A stretch of 64,000 nt of DNA from Sinobaca qinghaiensis (GCF_003610495.1 NZ_RAPK01000012.1:57560-121559), one strand, 5' to 3'; shown: positions 26,942 to 36,898, counted from the stretch's first letter. Numbers and translations are program-made. The notes: generated by a model not told the origin, from the letters alone.

Positions 26942-27008
26942 GATATGTCCTCCTTTAAGGAATAATTGCTGTCCTTTAAGAAAATTATATATGCTATTGC
27001 CTGTAAAT

Positions 27009-27209
27009 TCAAATGATCTGAAAGGATGCCGCTTTTTGAGAAACAGCAGCAGGTGGATGTAATTCCATAAGCATGTTATGATGTTTGTCGAGCTTTTCGC
27101 TGTAATATAAAACAAGCGGATGGCTGAATCCATACGTAGAAGCAGCATTCATCATTTTTACACGAAGTTCTTCAATTCTTTTTTCATTTTGCTCTGCTGT
27201 GATTTTCAC
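27009..27209 (-). CDS. Spo0E-like aspartyl-phosphate phosphatase
   Basis: A 66-residue helical hairpin with the Spo0E family pattern: I-E-E-L-R-x-K-M near the N-terminus, then LVLYYSEKLDKHHN carrying the S-x-x-x-D signature (Ser37, Asp41). Such proteins remove phosphate from Spo0A-P and delay sporulation. GTG at 27209 follows AAGGAGGATCGTC. It supports an endospore-forming host. Confidence 0.8.
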   Translation of the reverse strand: MKITAEQNEKRIEELRVKMMNAASTYGFSHPLVLYYSEKLDKHHNMLMELHPPAAVSQKAASFQII

Positions 27210-27481
27210 GACGATCCTCCTTTTTACTTAATAATTTTTCTTATCCATATATTTCTTCAATTATATGTCAATTACCAATTTAAAACAATAAATAGATCAT
27301 TACTATTTGATTAAATTTATATTCAAACCGGTTCTCTTTAATTTACTATTTCCAGGATGTATAATGGAAATTGCAGCTACATTATGTATATTTTTTTAGC
27401 AGGATAACTTGTTTCATTTTATATAGTCTATTTTTCCAGAGTCGAGAGGAACCAACAGTTTATACAGGGAGTTAGAAAGGG

Positions 27482-28588
27482 ATGATGGATGTGCCTGTAA
27501 CATTAAACACAGATGTACGAATGAAAGAAATCATTGAAAAAGTCAATCATGGACAGCGCTTGTCTATAGATGACGGGCTTTACTTATACAACACAACGGA
27601 TCTGCTGACCGTAGCCCAGCTGGCAAATCAGGTAAATGAGCAGAGAAATGGAAATAATGTATATTTTATTGAAAATATGTACATTAATCCAACAAATGTA
27701 TGTGAAGCGAGCTGCAGCTTCTGCGGGTTCAAACGAAAGCCCGGTGAAGAAGGCGCCTATACAATGCATGAGGATGAGCTTCTTGAGTATGTTGAAAAAC
27801 GCTGGAATGATAATATCCGTGAATTTCATATCGTCGGCGGACATAATGTAGAAGTTGGATTTGAATACTATCTAAACACGATTCGTGCGCTTAAGAAGCA
27901 CTATCCGTCAGCCGCTATTAAAGCATATACCGGCGCTGAAATCGAATTCTTTTCCAGAATTTCCGGCCTTTCCATGAGAGAAGTGCTTCAGGAGCTCATG
28001 AACGCCGGCCTGGACACTCTTCCAGGAGGCGGCGCTGAGATTCTTACAGAACGCTACCGCGCTAAAATGAGCCCGGATAAGGCTTCTACTGATGAATGGC
28101 TGGAAGCACATGAAATTGCACACGATCTCGGTATGAAAACACATGCTACAATGCTTTATGGTTCTATCGATACGTTTGAAGAACGCTTAATCCATATGGA
28201 CCGGCTCCGCCAGCTTCAGGATAAAACAAATGGCTTCATGGTGTTTATTCCGCTTGCGATGCAGCCGCGGAAAGTCGGCGCCGGGCTGAACCGGAGAACG
28301 TCTGCTTATGACGATATGCGTACTATTGCTATATCACGTCTGATGCTTGATAATTTCGACCATATTAAAGCTTACTGGATTAACATCGGTCCGCAGCTTA
28401 CTCAGATGGCCCTCACATTCGGATCGGATGATATTCACGGCACGCTTATTGAAGAAAGAATTTCCCACTCTGTTGGTGCCCTTACTTCCCAGGGATTAAC
28501 GAGAAAAGAACTAGTTCACCTGATCAAAGGCGCGAACAAGCAGCCAATCGAGCGTGACACGTTCTACAACGAAATTAAAAGATATTAA
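27482..28588 (+). CDS. mqnE: Aminofutalosine synthase (radical SAM)
   Basis: MqnE joins 3-[(1-carboxyvinyl)oxy]benzoate with the adenosyl radical to make aminofutalosine in the futalosine route to menaquinone. The 368-residue protein has the Cx3Cx2C cluster motif (Cys74, Cys78, Cys81, in NPTNVCEASCSFCGF), HIVGGHN, DTLPGGGAEI and MLYGSIDTFEER blocks typical of MqnE rather than MqnC. The start is ATG 27482; GTG at 27491 with AAAGGG nine bases upstream is an equal option. The gene is single. No other mqn or men gene is in the window. Confidence 0.88.
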   Translation: MMDVPVTLNTDVRMKEIIEKVNHGQRLSIDDGLYLYNTTDLLTVAQLANQVNEQRNGNNVYFIENMYINPTNVCEASCSFCGFKRKPGEEGAYTMHEDELLEYVEKRWNDNIREFHIVGGHNVEVGFEYYLNTIRALKKHYPSAAIKAYTGAEIEFFSRISGLSMREVLQELMNAGLDTLPGGGAEILTERYRAKMSPDKASTDEWLEAHEIAHDLGMKTHATMLYGSIDTFEERLIHMDRLRQLQDKTNGFMVFIPLAMQPRKVGAGLNRRTSAYDDMRTIAISRLMLDNFDHIKAYWINIGPQLTQMALTFGSDDIHGTLIEERISHSVGALTSQGLTRKELVHLIKGANKQPIERDTFYNEIKRY

Positions 28589-28593
28589 TCTAC

Positions 28594-28626
28594 AAAAAAA
28601 ACAGACCCTACCGGGGTCTGTTTTTT
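28594..28626. terminator. Bidirectional terminator between mqnE and dapF
   Basis: ACAGACCC/GGGTCTGT stem with flanking A and T runs. Confidence 0.82.
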
Positions 28627-29471
28627 AATGTGCCTTCACATATCGTTTCTGCTGCACCATTCATCGAGATATGGCCGTCTTTCTGCCATGTAATAAATAA
28701 ATCACCGCCGGGCAGGTGCACAGTAATTTCTTTGTTTTTCTGCATTTTTCCGTTTAATATAGCTGCTGCTACGGCTGCACAGGCTCCTGTTCCACATGCC
28801 TGTGTTTCGCCGGTGCCCCGCTCCCATACGCGGAAATTCATTTCTGTTTCAGATATAACATGCACAAATTCAATATTAGCCCGTTCCGGAAAGACTTCAT
28901 GCTTTTCCAGAAGAGGACCCAGCGTATGAACAGGCGCTTCCGCCGTATTCTCTACAAACAGAACAGCGTGCGGGTTCCCCATCGATAATGCCGTTATTTC
29001 AAAGCTTGTGCCGCCGGCTTCCAGCATTTCACGGACCGCTTCCCTATCCGGATCACCGGATACCATCGGAATACTTTTCTTTGCGAGGCGCGGTTCTCCC
29101 ATATCAATAGTAACCATATCCACAATCGATTTGGAGTGATCCGGATGTACCGTTGCTTTCACGGTGCCGCCTTTTGTTTCAATCGTAAACCGTTCGTTTT
29201 CTACATACTTTTTTTCGAATACGTACTTCGCTGTGCAGCGCAGGCCGTTTCCGCATGTCATCGCTTCTGAGCCGTCGGCATTGAATATTCTCATCCGGGC
29301 ATCTTCTGTCCGGGACGGTTCAATAAGAATTAATCCGTCCGCCCCTATTCCCCTGTTTTTGTCGGAAACGTAAACGGCAAGTTCGCCCAGGCTTTTTTCT
29401 TCCAGTTCCTCTTCAAATAAATCAATATAAATGTAGCTGTTTCCCAACCCATGCATTTTTGTAAACTTCAT
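28608..29471 (-). CDS. dapF: Diaminopimelate epimerase
   Basis: DapF converts LL- to meso-diaminopimelate for lysine and peptidoglycan. It is 287 residues, normal length, with both catalytic cysteines: Cys73 ([15 protein letters not shown]) and Cys226 ([13 protein letters not shown]). Its ATG overlaps the stop of the upstream zinc-ribbon-like gene by four bases (ATGA), so the two are coupled. Confidence 0.96.
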   Translation of the reverse strand: MKFTKMHGLGNSYIYIDLFEEELEEKSLGELAVYVSDKNRGIGADGLILIEPSRTEDARMRIFNADGSEAMTCGNGLRCTAKYVFEKKYVENERFTIETKGGTVKATVHPDHSKSIVDMVTIDMGEPRLAKKSIPMVSGDPDREAVREMLEAGGTSFEITALSMGNPHAVLFVENTAEAPVHTLGPLLEKHEVFPERANIEFVHVISETEMNFRVWERGTGETQACGTGACAAVAAAILNGKMQKNKEITVHLPGGDLFITWQKDGHISMNGAAETICEGTLKNRPR

Positions 29472-29716
29472 CGTCCTGCTCCCCTCAATTTATCCTCTGT
29501 CCAAAAGTAATCTTCGTCTGCTTGTATAATGACCATCCGCGTGAAACAGCACGGCATAATAAGCGGTGTTTTTATTTCCTCTTTTGCTCTCTGCAGATTA
29601 TCCCTGGTCAAATGAGTCAGCACGTTCTCTTCTCCGCAGTAAGGGCATTCCTGTACGTAAATGTCGTTTCCCATCTTTTCATATGGCCATGTATTTTCAA
29701 ACGTTAGAAATACCAT
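29468..29716 (-). CDS. Small zinc-ribbon-like protein, 82 aa
   Basis: Not recognised by name. It has a CPYC motif (ECPYCGEEN, about residues 24-27) and a second pair in MPCCFTRM (about 56-57), which could bind zinc. ATG at 29716 follows GGAAGGAGATG. It overlaps dapF by four bases and lies 18 bases after yuzB, so yuzB, this gene and dapF are probably one operon. Confidence 0.7.
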   Translation of the reverse strand: MVFLTFENTWPYEKMGNDIYVQECPYCGEENVLTHLTRDNLQRAKEEIKTPLIMPCCFTRMVIIQADEDYFWTEDKLRGAGR

Positions 29717-29734
29717 ACCTGCATCTCCTTCCAG

Positions 29735-29971
29735 TTAAAACATTGGATTTTCTTCTAAATACTGATATATATTATCGACCAGTTCATCAGGGGTTTCTCC
29801 TTCAACGACTTCCCCATTAACCAGCGCATAGTTGGTATCCGCACATAAGCCGCAGTTTCCAAGACAGCCGTATTCGATGATATCAAAGTTTGGATCTCTT
29901 TCCAGTTTTTCCATGGCTGCCTGGGATCCGCTGGCCAGATTACTCAGGCAAAACTCTATAATTGGTCTCAT
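29735..29971 (-). CDS. yuzB: YuzB family protein (DUF1450)
   Basis: A 78-residue protein beginning [17 protein letters not shown] and ending [13 protein letters not shown], matching the YuzB/DUF1450 pattern. It has a cysteine trio CLGNCGLC (thioredoxin-fold [2Fe-2S]-ferredoxin-like). Function unknown, probably redox or metal related. ATG at 29971 follows GAGGGTGGG; a GTG four codons upstream lies inside the ribosome site. Confidence 0.85.
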   Translation of the reverse strand: MRPIIEFCLSNLASGSQAAMEKLERDPNFDIIEYGCLGNCGLCADTNYALVNGEVVEGETPDELVDNIYQYLEENPMF

Positions 29972-30088
29972 TTGCTTTCCCACCCTCTTTTCAGCTCTGC
30001 AATTATCCTACCGTTCTATGCTTCCAACCGTCAACGTATCTACTCTATTTATTTCTTCATTATAAGTTTTCTGACTATTTTCCAGTTG

Positions 30089-30117
30089 TTGTAATGTCGA
30101 TCTAAAATCTTTATAAT
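30089..30117 (+). promoter_or_regulatory. Promoter of the TetR-NADH dehydrogenase gene
   Basis: TTGTAA (30089-30094) and a perfect TATAAT (30112-30117) with a 17-base spacer. Confidence 0.65.
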
Positions 30118-30122
30118 AAAAT

Positions 30123-30152
30123 TGACCAGGGTCACTTTTGATACAAAGTATC
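30123..30152. promoter_or_regulatory. Two palindromes between promoter and TetR start: candidate autoregulatory operators
   Basis: TGACCAGGGTCA (30123-30134, arms TGACC/GGTCA) and GATACAAAGTATC (30140-30152, perfect arms) lie just downstream of the -10 and before the ribosome site. TetR-family proteins usually repress their own gene from such sites. Confidence 0.45.
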
Positions 30153-30178
30153 CTTTGAAGCAACGGAGAGGTCGAGTT

Positions 30179-31822
30179 ATGAATAGAATGCAGAAAAAAG
30201 AACGTACAAAACAGAAAATTCTTTCGGAAGCGCTTTATCTCTTTCGGGAAAAAGGATTTGATGATACGACTGTCCAGGAAATAACCGAAGCTGCCAACGT
30301 AGCAAAAGGAACTTTTTTTAATTACTTTCCTACAAAAGAATCGATCATGCAGTCTCTGGCAGAAGACAGACTTCACCAGGTAGAATCCTATATCGATAAA
30401 TATGCCCTGCAGCGTCTGGCACTATTTTCGAGAATACGCGCCTACGTCAGCTACTTTCTTGGAGAATACCAGCTGAATCCGCAGCTGACAAGAAAAGTGT
30501 GGCAGCACGTTGTCGAGCATGAAGCGCTGCTGCGCAGCCACTGGGAGCAGCTTCTTTATGACAGTGAACACCGGGGAGAAATAAAGCCTCACCTCGACAT
30601 TCCTGCATGGAGCCATATTATGAACAGTCATTTTCATTACCTGCTGGCAACGAGTACTGCTGTTAACCGGGAGGAATTTATAGAAGAAATGATGGCTATG
30701 ATGTATACAAGCCTCCATAGCATCACTACAAAAAGGGGACATGAAACAATGAAAAGAGTTGTTATACTAGGCGGAGGGTACGGCGGCCTGCGCCTGCTGC
30801 AGCGCCTGCTCACCAACGATCTTCCAGCTGACGTCGAAATTGTGCTTATAGATAAACTTCCTTACCACTGTATGAAAACCGAATACTATGCACTTGCCGC
30901 CGGTACAGAATCAGACCATCAGGTAAGGGTGCCTTTCCCTACCCACAAACAGCTCCGCCTCCAGTTTGGCACGATTGACCGTGTCGATATGGACAGTAAT
31001 CTCGTTCATATGAAAGGGGAAAACCCGGTAGCCTATGACAGCCTGATTGTAGGGCTTGGCTGTGAAGATAAATTTCATGAAGTACCGGGCGCTGCGGAGC
31101 ACACGTACAGCATCCAGACAATGGAGGCGACCCGGAAAAGCTATCAGGTGCTTAACAGCCTTCCCGCAAACTCCAGTGTCTCCATTGTTGGGGCGGGACT
31201 AAGCGGGGTGGAACTCGCCAGCGAACTCCGTGAAAGCCGCTCTGATTTAAGAATCCGCTTGTTTGACCGCGGCGATACCATTCTGCCGATGTTCCCAAAT
31301 CGTCTGAGTAGATACGTACAGAAATGGTTTGAAGACCATCAGGTAGAGGTAATCAGTAACTCCGACATCACCCAGGTGGATGAACATACGATTTACAATC
31401 ACGGGGAACCACTCGAATCCGATGTAATTATCTGGACGGCCGGCATTCAGCCAAATAAAGTAGTCCGGGATATGGACGTGGAAAAAGACCCAAGAGGCCG
31501 CGTTATACTAACGCCCCACCACCACCTGCCGGACAACAAAAACGTCTTTGTCGTCGGTGACTGTGCCAGCCTTCCTCATGCGCCGAGTGCCCAGCTTGCT
31601 GAAGGCCAGGCAGAACAGATTGCGATGGTTCTTAAAAAGAGATGGAAGGGTGAATCCATCCCGGAGACGCTGCCTGAAATCAAATTAAAGGGCGTACTCG
31701 GTTCCCTCGGGAAAAAACACGGATTTGGTATGATGGGTGAAAAAGCTGCTGTTACAGGCCGTGTCGCCCGTATGCTGAAAAGCGGCGTTCTTTGGATGTA
31801 CAAAAACCATAACGGCGTATAA
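30179..31822 (+). CDS. yutJ: TetR regulator fused in frame to a YutJ-type type II NADH dehydrogenase
   Basis: One open frame of 547 codons. Residues 1-190 are a complete TetR-family repressor (HTH about 10-55, with TTVQEITEAANVAKGTFFNYF; helical sensor after). Residues 191-547 are an NDH-2 of YutJ type, with FAD fold ILGGGYGGLR at its start, NADH fold IVGAGLSGVELASEL and GDCASLPHAPSAQ near the end. ATG at 30179 follows GGAGAGG. An internal ATG at 30749 has AAGGGG 10 bases upstream, so a free 357-residue NDH-2 could also be made. B. subtilis YutJ, as remembered, lacks the TetR part. The missing stop is the anomaly. Confidence 0.85.
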   Translation: MNRMQKKERTKQKILSEALYLFREKGFDDTTVQEITEAANVAKGTFFNYFPTKESIMQSLAEDRLHQVESYIDKYALQRLALFSRIRAYVSYFLGEYQLNPQLTRKVWQHVVEHEALLRSHWEQLLYDSEHRGEIKPHLDIPAWSHIMNSHFHYLLATSTAVNREEFIEEMMAMMYTSLHSITTKRGHETMKRVVILGGGYGGLRLLQRLLTNDLPADVEIVLIDKLPYHCMKTEYYALAAGTESDHQVRVPFPTHKQLRLQFGTIDRVDMDSNLVHMKGENPVAYDSLIVGLGCEDKFHEVPGAAEHTYSIQTMEATRKSYQVLNSLPANSSVSIVGAGLSGVELASELRESRSDLRIRLFDRGDTILPMFPNRLSRYVQKWFEDHQVEVISNSDITQVDEHTIYNHGEPLESDVIIWTAGIQPNKVVRDMDVEKDPRGRVILTPHHHLPDNKNVFVVGDCASLPHAPSAQLAEGQAEQIAMVLKKRWKGESIPETLPEIKLKGVLGSLGKKHGFGMMGEKAAVTGRVARMLKSGVLWMYKNHNGV

Positions 31823-31828
31823 ATGTTT

Positions 31829-31862
31829 AAAAAAGCTCTCTTCTCAGGAAGGGAGCTTTTCA
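31829..31862. terminator. Bidirectional terminator after yutJ
   Basis: AAAAGCTC ... GGAGCTTTT stem with flanking A and T, between convergent genes. Confidence 0.72.
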
Positions 31863-32155
31863 ATATATTCATACATTTTTTTCAGTCTAGGATTTCCCTC
31901 TGCAATAATATCGCCGTTTACCAGTACAAGCGGATAAATTCTATTATTCTCTATCATGTCCCGGGCCGTTTCCTCTTCTTCTTTTCCGTTTGGGTGATAC
32001 ATATCGACATAGACGACATCCAGCGGTTTATCCGGGTATTTTCTTTGCAGCGCCGCTTCCAGCCATTCTTTTGTTTCTATGCTTGAAGGAAGCTGTACGC
32101 ATCCGGAGCACTTTTCCTCTGATCCGTACACTTTTATTGTAATGGGTCGATTCAT
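31844..32155 (-). CDS. yuzD: YuzD family thioredoxin-like protein (DUF1462)
   Basis: A 103-residue protein with a thioredoxin-like N-terminus and CxxC (EKCSGCVQLPSS, residues about 15-18), then LDVVYVDMYHPNGKEEE and YPLVLVNGDIIAEGNPRL, as in YuzD. Function unknown; the neighbours YuzB and YutI suggest thiol or iron-sulfur work. ATG at 32155 follows GGATC; the longer frame has a basic, non-conserved extension. Confidence 0.83.
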   Translation of the reverse strand: MNRPITIKVYGSEEKCSGCVQLPSSIETKEWLEAALQRKYPDKPLDVVYVDMYHPNGKEEEETARDMIENNRIYPLVLVNGDIIAEGNPRLKKMYEYIEKLPS

Positions 32156-32358
32156 GGTTGATCCCTTCTTTCTTTTTTTCTGCACAAAGCCCGGCAGAAC
32201 GGTGTTTTTTAAAGTTATTTAGAAAATAGTAGTGAGAATGCTTCGCATTAGTTGTCATAGAAAAGCAATTCATAGTAGAATATAACTTAAGTTCCTTTAA
32301 TTATAGACTATCTTTACAAGAGGTACTATAATAAAGGCAAAGAAAGGAGAGATACATC

Positions 32359-32601
32359 ATGCCACAAACTACTGAAGATATGAACGGACAGGTACTAGAA
32401 GTATTAGACAAGCTGCGCCCATTTCTACTTCGCGACGGCGGTGACGTTGAGCTCGTAGATATTGAGGACGGTATTGTAAAAGTCCGCCTAATGGGAGCAT
32501 GCGGATCTTGCCCTTCTTCAACGATTACTCTTAAAGCAGGAATCGAGCGCGCCCTTTTAGAAGAAGTACCGGGCGTTGTTGAAATAGAGCAGGTATTTTA
32601 A
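32359..32601 (+). CDS. yutI: NifU-like iron-sulfur scaffold/carrier YutI
   Basis: An 80-residue NifU C-terminal (Nfu) domain with the cluster-binding CxxC (Cys48, Cys51 in GACGSCPSS). It helps deliver [4Fe-4S] clusters, alongside SUF and YutM in this window. ATG follows AAAGGAGAG. It is monocistronic with a strong terminator. Confidence 0.93.
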   Translation: MPQTTEDMNGQVLEVLDKLRPFLLRDGGDVELVDIEDGIVKVRLMGACGSCPSSTITLKAGIERALLEEVPGVVEIEQVF

Positions 32602-32636
32602 GCACTCCTTCATACGGATAGTAATTCATACGAATC

Positions 32637-32674
32637 AAAAGAGTACGCTCCCGGCCGGGAGCGTACTCTTTTTC
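32637..32674. terminator. Bidirectional terminator between yutI and thrB
   Basis: A stem GAGTACGCTCCCGG with its complement, flanked by A4 and T5. Confidence 0.88.
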
Positions 32675-32675
32675 G

Positions 32676-33605
32676 TTAGGAGGGAATCTCCACTCCTGCG
32701 TCTAATTTTACGTAGTATACCTGCGATCCCTTATGATCAGGCGCTGCGATCTGCACGTCAAAGGCAGGATAATCAAGCTGGATTTTTTTCCTTACTTTTT
32801 CTCCGTCTCCTTTAGGGACAATGCATAATACAGTAGGGCCGGCACCGCTTAATGCAGCACCGTGAGCACCATAGGCTTTTGCCTCCTGCATAATGTCCAT
32901 CAGGCCGGGAACAAGACCGGCACGGTAAGGATGGTGGAATACGTCACGCACCATCATATCACCGACAAGTTCCCAGTTGCCGGTCAGGATAGCGGCAGTC
33001 AGGACATTACTTACCGCACTGCCTTTAATTGCCTCTTTATACGGCAGCTGTGCTGGCAGAATCCCCCGGGCTTTTTTAGTCATCAGCTCCTGTTCCGGCA
33101 CCGCGATAACAATATCAATATCCGGCACGCCGGCATGAACCATGCTTGTTGCATCTATACTGTGGGCACCAATAATAAGGCCGCCGTAGAGGCAGGGCCC
33201 TACATTATCCGGATGTCCTTCCCAAATACTTGCAAACCTCATTTTTTCTTCCTTCGTCATGTCTGCAGATGTTATCTGATCAGTCATTTCGATTCCGGCA
33301 ATAATCGCCGCTGCGCTGCTTCCCAGGCCTCTTGCAAGCGGGATATTGGTCGTCATGTGTACATGGCAGGCAGGAAGCTCTTTGTTGAGCTCCTTTGCCA
33401 GCGTCTCTGCAACAATATAGATAAGGTTGTCTTTTCCGGAAGGAATGCCTTCTAATTCAGCTGAATCCGAGGTAAAAGACCATTCTTCAGCAAGTGTGAC
33501 CTCCATCGTTAAATAACGATCAACCGCCAGGCCGATGGAGTCAAAGCCCGGCCCCAGGTTAGCGGAGCTCGCTGGTACAGTGACGACCAACTTTTCACCC
33601 CTCAC
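32676..33605 (-). CDS. thrB: Homoserine kinase
   Basis: ThrB phosphorylates homoserine for threonine synthesis. A GHMP kinase of 309 residues with the ATP loop [13 protein letters not shown] and the [11 protein letters not shown] start motif. GTG at 33605 has GGAGG eight bases upstream and lies within the end of thrC, giving an 11-base overlap. It is last in hom-thrC-thrB. Confidence 0.95.
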   Translation of the reverse strand: MRGEKLVVTVPASSANLGPGFDSIGLAVDRYLTMEVTLAEEWSFTSDSAELEGIPSGKDNLIYIVAETLAKELNKELPACHVHMTTNIPLARGLGSSAAAIIAGIEMTDQITSADMTKEEKMRFASIWEGHPDNVGPCLYGGLIIGAHSIDATSMVHAGVPDIDIVIAVPEQELMTKKARGILPAQLPYKEAIKGSAVSNVLTAAILTGNWELVGDMMVRDVFHHPYRAGLVPGLMDIMQEAKAYGAHGAALSGAGPTVLCIVPKGDGEKVRKKIQLDYPAFDVQIAAPDHKGSQVYYVKLDAGVEIPS

Positions 33606-34665
33606 TCACGACACCTCCTTTTATTTGTTCGAGGAAGGCCTCCCGGCTGTTTGGCAGCACAGTAGGCTTAACCGTAATCGTATCGATAGCTGTGCTTGGG
33701 TCTTTCAGTCCGTTGCCAGTAAGCACACAGACTACGGTGGACCCTTTAGCAATTTCCCCGCTTTCGATCTGCTTTTTCAAACCGGCCACTGAAGCACATG
33801 AAGCAGGTTCTGCAAAGACACCTTCGGTTTGGGCAAGCAGCTGATATGCCTCGAGGATTTCTTCGTCTGTGACCATATCAATTTTTCCGTTGGATTGATT
33901 GACTGCCGTTACAGCTTTCGTCCAGCTCGCCGGATTTCCGATACGGATCGCCGTAGCAATCGTTTCCGGCTCTTCAATAATCTCATTTCTTACAATAGCG
34001 GCCGATCCTTCTGCTTCAAAACCGCGCATCTGTGGAAGACCGGTACCGTTTCTTTCATGATACTCCTTAAATCCTTTCCAGTACGCTGTGATGTTACCGG
34101 CATTTCCGACTGGTATCGCAAGTACGTCAGGCGCGCGTCCAAGCTGCTCACACACTTCAAATGCAGCGGTTTTCTGGCCTTCAATGCGGTACGGATTCAC
34201 CGAATTAACGAGGGTGATTGGTTCTTTTTCGCTGATCAGCTTTACAATTTCAAGAGCATTGTCGAAGTTTCCCTGGATTTCAAATACTTCGGCTCCATAC
34301 ATGACAGCCTGTGCCAGCTTACCTAGCGCAATTTTGCCTTCAGGAATAACAACGATGCAGCGAAGACCTGCACGGGCACCATAGGCTGCTGCTGCTGCAG
34401 ATGTATTACCTGTGGAAGCACAGATAATTGCTTTACTGCCTTCTTCTTTTGCTTTCGCTACAGCCATCACCATGCCGCGGTCTTTAAACGAACCGGTCGG
34501 GTTGGTGCCCTCTGTTTTGACATGAATATCGACGCCCCACTCTTTGGAGAGCTTTTCAAGCGGGATTAGAGGGGTGTTTCCCTCTCTTAAAGATAAAATA
34601 GGTGTTTCGTCTGTTATCGGTAAAAATTCTTTGTACGTTTCCAAAAGGCCTTTCCAACTGCTCAT
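33595..34665 (-). CDS. thrC: Threonine synthase
   Basis: ThrC turns O-phosphohomoserine into threonine using pyridoxal phosphate, bound by Lys61 in TGSFKDRGM. It is 356 residues, the short Bacillus type. It overlaps hom by four bases (ATGA) and thrB by 11, a tightly coupled operon. Confidence 0.96.
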   Translation of the reverse strand: MSSWKGLLETYKEFLPITDETPILSLREGNTPLIPLEKLSKEWGVDIHVKTEGTNPTGSFKDRGMVMAVAKAKEEGSKAIICASTGNTSAAAAAYGARAGLRCIVVIPEGKIALGKLAQAVMYGAEVFEIQGNFDNALEIVKLISEKEPITLVNSVNPYRIEGQKTAAFEVCEQLGRAPDVLAIPVGNAGNITAYWKGFKEYHERNGTGLPQMRGFEAEGSAAIVRNEIIEEPETIATAIRIGNPASWTKAVTAVNQSNGKIDMVTDEEILEAYQLLAQTEGVFAEPASCASVAGLKKQIESGEIAKGSTVVCVLTGNGLKDPSTAIDTITVKPTVLPNSREAFLEQIKGGVVSEG

Positions 34666-35960
34666 TCTGCATTTCCTCCCTCGACACGATAGCTGCTTTT
34701 GACTGCTACAACAACGTCCATTTTTTCCAGTTCTGCAAAAATTCTTTCGTATACCGACTTAGTCGTTGTATGCGTGATAACGGCTACTTCTGCGATCTGA
34801 TGTTCAATCGGCCACTGCATTAATTTCTCAAAGCTTACATTTTCTTTGGCAAATACAGAAGTCAGTGCTGCAAACGTTCCCGTTTGATCTTTCACGTGCA
34901 GGCGGATAAAGTATTTGGACTGCACTTCATCATGTGTTTTCATTTGTTTATGATACAACGGCGGAACAATACTTCTGCCGCTGACGCCAAGCTTCATATT
35001 TTTCACTACTGTCACCAGATCGGAAACGACAGCTGTTGCCGTCGGCAGGGAGCCGGCGCCCGGTCCGTAAAACATTGTTTCGCCAATTGCATCGCCATAA
35101 ACATATACTGCATTGTATTCATCATGTACTGAAGACAATGGGTGTTTGGCGGGAAGGAGCATCGGCTGCACCGTTAATTCAATCCGGTCGCCGTCCCGTT
35201 TGGCAAGGCCGATCAGCTTTAATGCATAGCCCATCTGCTCGGCATATTTAATATCATCAATGGTCACGGTCGTAATACCCCGGACGTCTACATCTTCAAG
35301 CTCTACATCCATAGAAAAGCCAAGGGAAGCAAGAATAGCCATTTTACGTGCTGCATCAAGACCTTCTACGTCCGACGTCGGGTCGCTTTCAGCGAATCCA
35401 AGCGCCTGGGCTTCAGCTAATACATCATCATAGGCCCGTCCGTCCTGGCTCATTTTTGTTAAAATGTAATTCGTTGTTCCGTTTACAATCCCCATCATCT
35501 GCGAAATCCGGTCGGAGGAAAGTCCTTCGGTAAGGCCGCGTATAATAGGGATTCCACCCGCTACACTTGCTTCATAGAATAAGTCACAGCTGTTTTCTGA
35601 AGCAATTTTCACAAGCTCTGCTCCGTGAAGGGCAATCAGATCTTTATTTGCCGTGACTACATTTTTTTTATTTTTCAGTGCCCGGATGATATAGTCTTTT
35701 GCTTCATCAATTCCGCCCATTACCTCAATTACCACTTTAATATCGTCATCCTGCAGAATGTCTTCTACTTTATCTGTGAGAAGCTCTCCTGCATTTTCTA
35801 TATCCTGGTATTTATTCATGTCCCGGACAAGTACCTTCTTTACCTGAATACCGGAGCCCACCTGATGGGCTAAATCTTTCTGGTGATCTCTAATAATCTG
35901 CAGGACCCCTGTTCCAACGGTTCCTGATCCGAGTAATCCAATTTGTATATCCCTGCTCAT
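34662..35960 (-). CDS. hom: Homoserine dehydrogenase
   Basis: Hom reduces aspartate semialdehyde to homoserine. The 432-residue protein has an NAD(P)-binding [12 protein letters not shown] motif at the N-terminus, the catalytic region [10 protein letters not shown] and VNGTTNYIL, and a C-terminal ACT domain (about 350-430) for threonine feedback. ATG at 35960 has GGAG eight bases upstream; a GTG three codons earlier is in the ribosome site. No T-box or other known leader is visible upstream. Confidence 0.95.
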   Translation of the reverse strand: MSRDIQIGLLGSGTVGTGVLQIIRDHQKDLAHQVGSGIQVKKVLVRDMNKYQDIENAGELLTDKVEDILQDDDIKVVIEVMGGIDEAKDYIIRALKNKKNVVTANKDLIALHGAELVKIASENSCDLFYEASVAGGIPIIRGLTEGLSSDRISQMMGIVNGTTNYILTKMSQDGRAYDDVLAEAQALGFAESDPTSDVEGLDAARKMAILASLGFSMDVELEDVDVRGITTVTIDDIKYAEQMGYALKLIGLAKRDGDRIELTVQPMLLPAKHPLSSVHDEYNAVYVYGDAIGETMFYGPGAGSLPTATAVVSDLVTVVKNMKLGVSGRSIVPPLYHKQMKTHDEVQSKYFIRLHVKDQTGTFAALTSVFAKENVSFEKLMQWPIEHQIAEVAVITHTTTKSVYERIFAELEKMDVVVAVKSSYRVEGGNAE

Positions 35961-36019
35961 TCTCTCCACTCCTCACCACTGACTGCTTCATTCTCTCTTT
36001 ACTTAAAGGTATATTGTCC

Positions 36020-36049
36020 ATTGTAACGAATTACCCTGTATGTTTACAA
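36020..36049 (-). promoter_or_regulatory. Promoter of hom-thrC-thrB
   Basis: TTGTAA (36044-36049, minus strand) and TACAAT (36020-36025) with an 18-base spacer, about 60 bases before hom. Confidence 0.6.
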
Positions 36050-36088
36050 GGGGGAAACATATGTCTTTTTATAAAGGACATTACTACA

Positions 36089-36886
36089 TTACTTTTTGCT
36101 GCTTTTTTCTCCACTATTCTTCATAAGTGTCCAGTCTGCCATACTTTGTATACTGTACGAAGGCAGCACCGGCTTCTGCTCGATTTCCTCGAGGCTGGTA
36201 ATGCCTGTCTGCACGTGAATCGTATCCATACCGGTGCGGATGCCCGCCAAAATATCTGTATCATAATTATCACCAATCAGCACCGTTTTTTCGAGCGGCG
36301 TGCCGAGGATATAAAGGGCCTGCTCTATAATAACTTGTTCCGGTTTGCCGATAAAGACCGGATCCTGTCCGGTCGCCGTCTGTACAACAGAGGTAAGCGC
36401 CCCGTTCCCCGGAAGAAATCCTCTTTCAGTAGGAAGCGCTTTATCACTGTTCGTGGAAATAAAAGCAGCCCCGTTCCTTACCGCAAGCGCTGCTTTCGCC
36501 AATTTTTCATAGGTGATGCTGCGATCTATTCCCATCACTACATAGGCCGGGTTTTCTTCTGTATATTCGACACCAGCCTCTTCCATAGCCTGAAGCAGCC
36601 CGGTTTCACCGATAATATAGGCTGTGTGCGGAGCCGGTCCAGCTTTCACATAGGCTGCAGCTGCAAGAGCTGTTGTCCAGATCTGGGCGGGTTCTGCCGG
36701 AACATTAAAAGCCTGGAGCTTGAGGCTGACCTCTTCAGGCGTGGCAGAGGAATTGTTCGTTATGAATAAATAAGGAAGACCGGCCTCTTTTAATTGATGA
36801 ATAAACGCTATAGCTTCCGGTATCGGCTCTTTTCCTCTATACACTGTTCCATCCAAATCAAGCATATATCCTTCATAGGGCTTCAT
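36089..36886 (-). CDS. yutF: HAD-family phosphatase, NagD/YutF type
   Basis: A 265-residue HAD hydrolase with the nucleophile motif DLDGT (Asp10, Asp12), TNNSS motif II, and GKPEQ plus GDNYDTDI as motifs III and IV. The NagD-type C2 cap sits in the middle. It probably dephosphorylates a small phosphometabolite. It is followed upstream by yutE 12 bases away, a conserved pair. Confidence 0.9.
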   Translation of the reverse strand: MKPYEGYMLDLDGTVYRGKEPIPEAIAFIHQLKEAGLPYLFITNNSSATPEEVSLKLQAFNVPAEPAQIWTTALAAAAYVKAGPAPHTAYIIGETGLLQAMEEAGVEYTEENPAYVVMGIDRSITYEKLAKAALAVRNGAAFISTNSDKALPTERGFLPGNGALTSVVQTATGQDPVFIGKPEQVIIEQALYILGTPLEKTVLIGDNYDTDILAGIRTGMDTIHVQTGITSLEEIEQKPVLPSYSIQSMADWTLMKNSGEKSSKK

Positions 36887-36898
36887 TTTGTATCTCTC

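Noticed and set aside
26942..27148. N-terminal extension of yutM
   Set aside because: The conserved A-type carrier domain starts at 26941 behind AAAGGAGG; the upstream residues are not family-like and cross the intergenic region.
35961..36088. T-box or threonine attenuator upstream of hom
   Set aside because: No T-box sequence, specifier stem or run of Thr codons before a terminator is visible; only a promoter is present.
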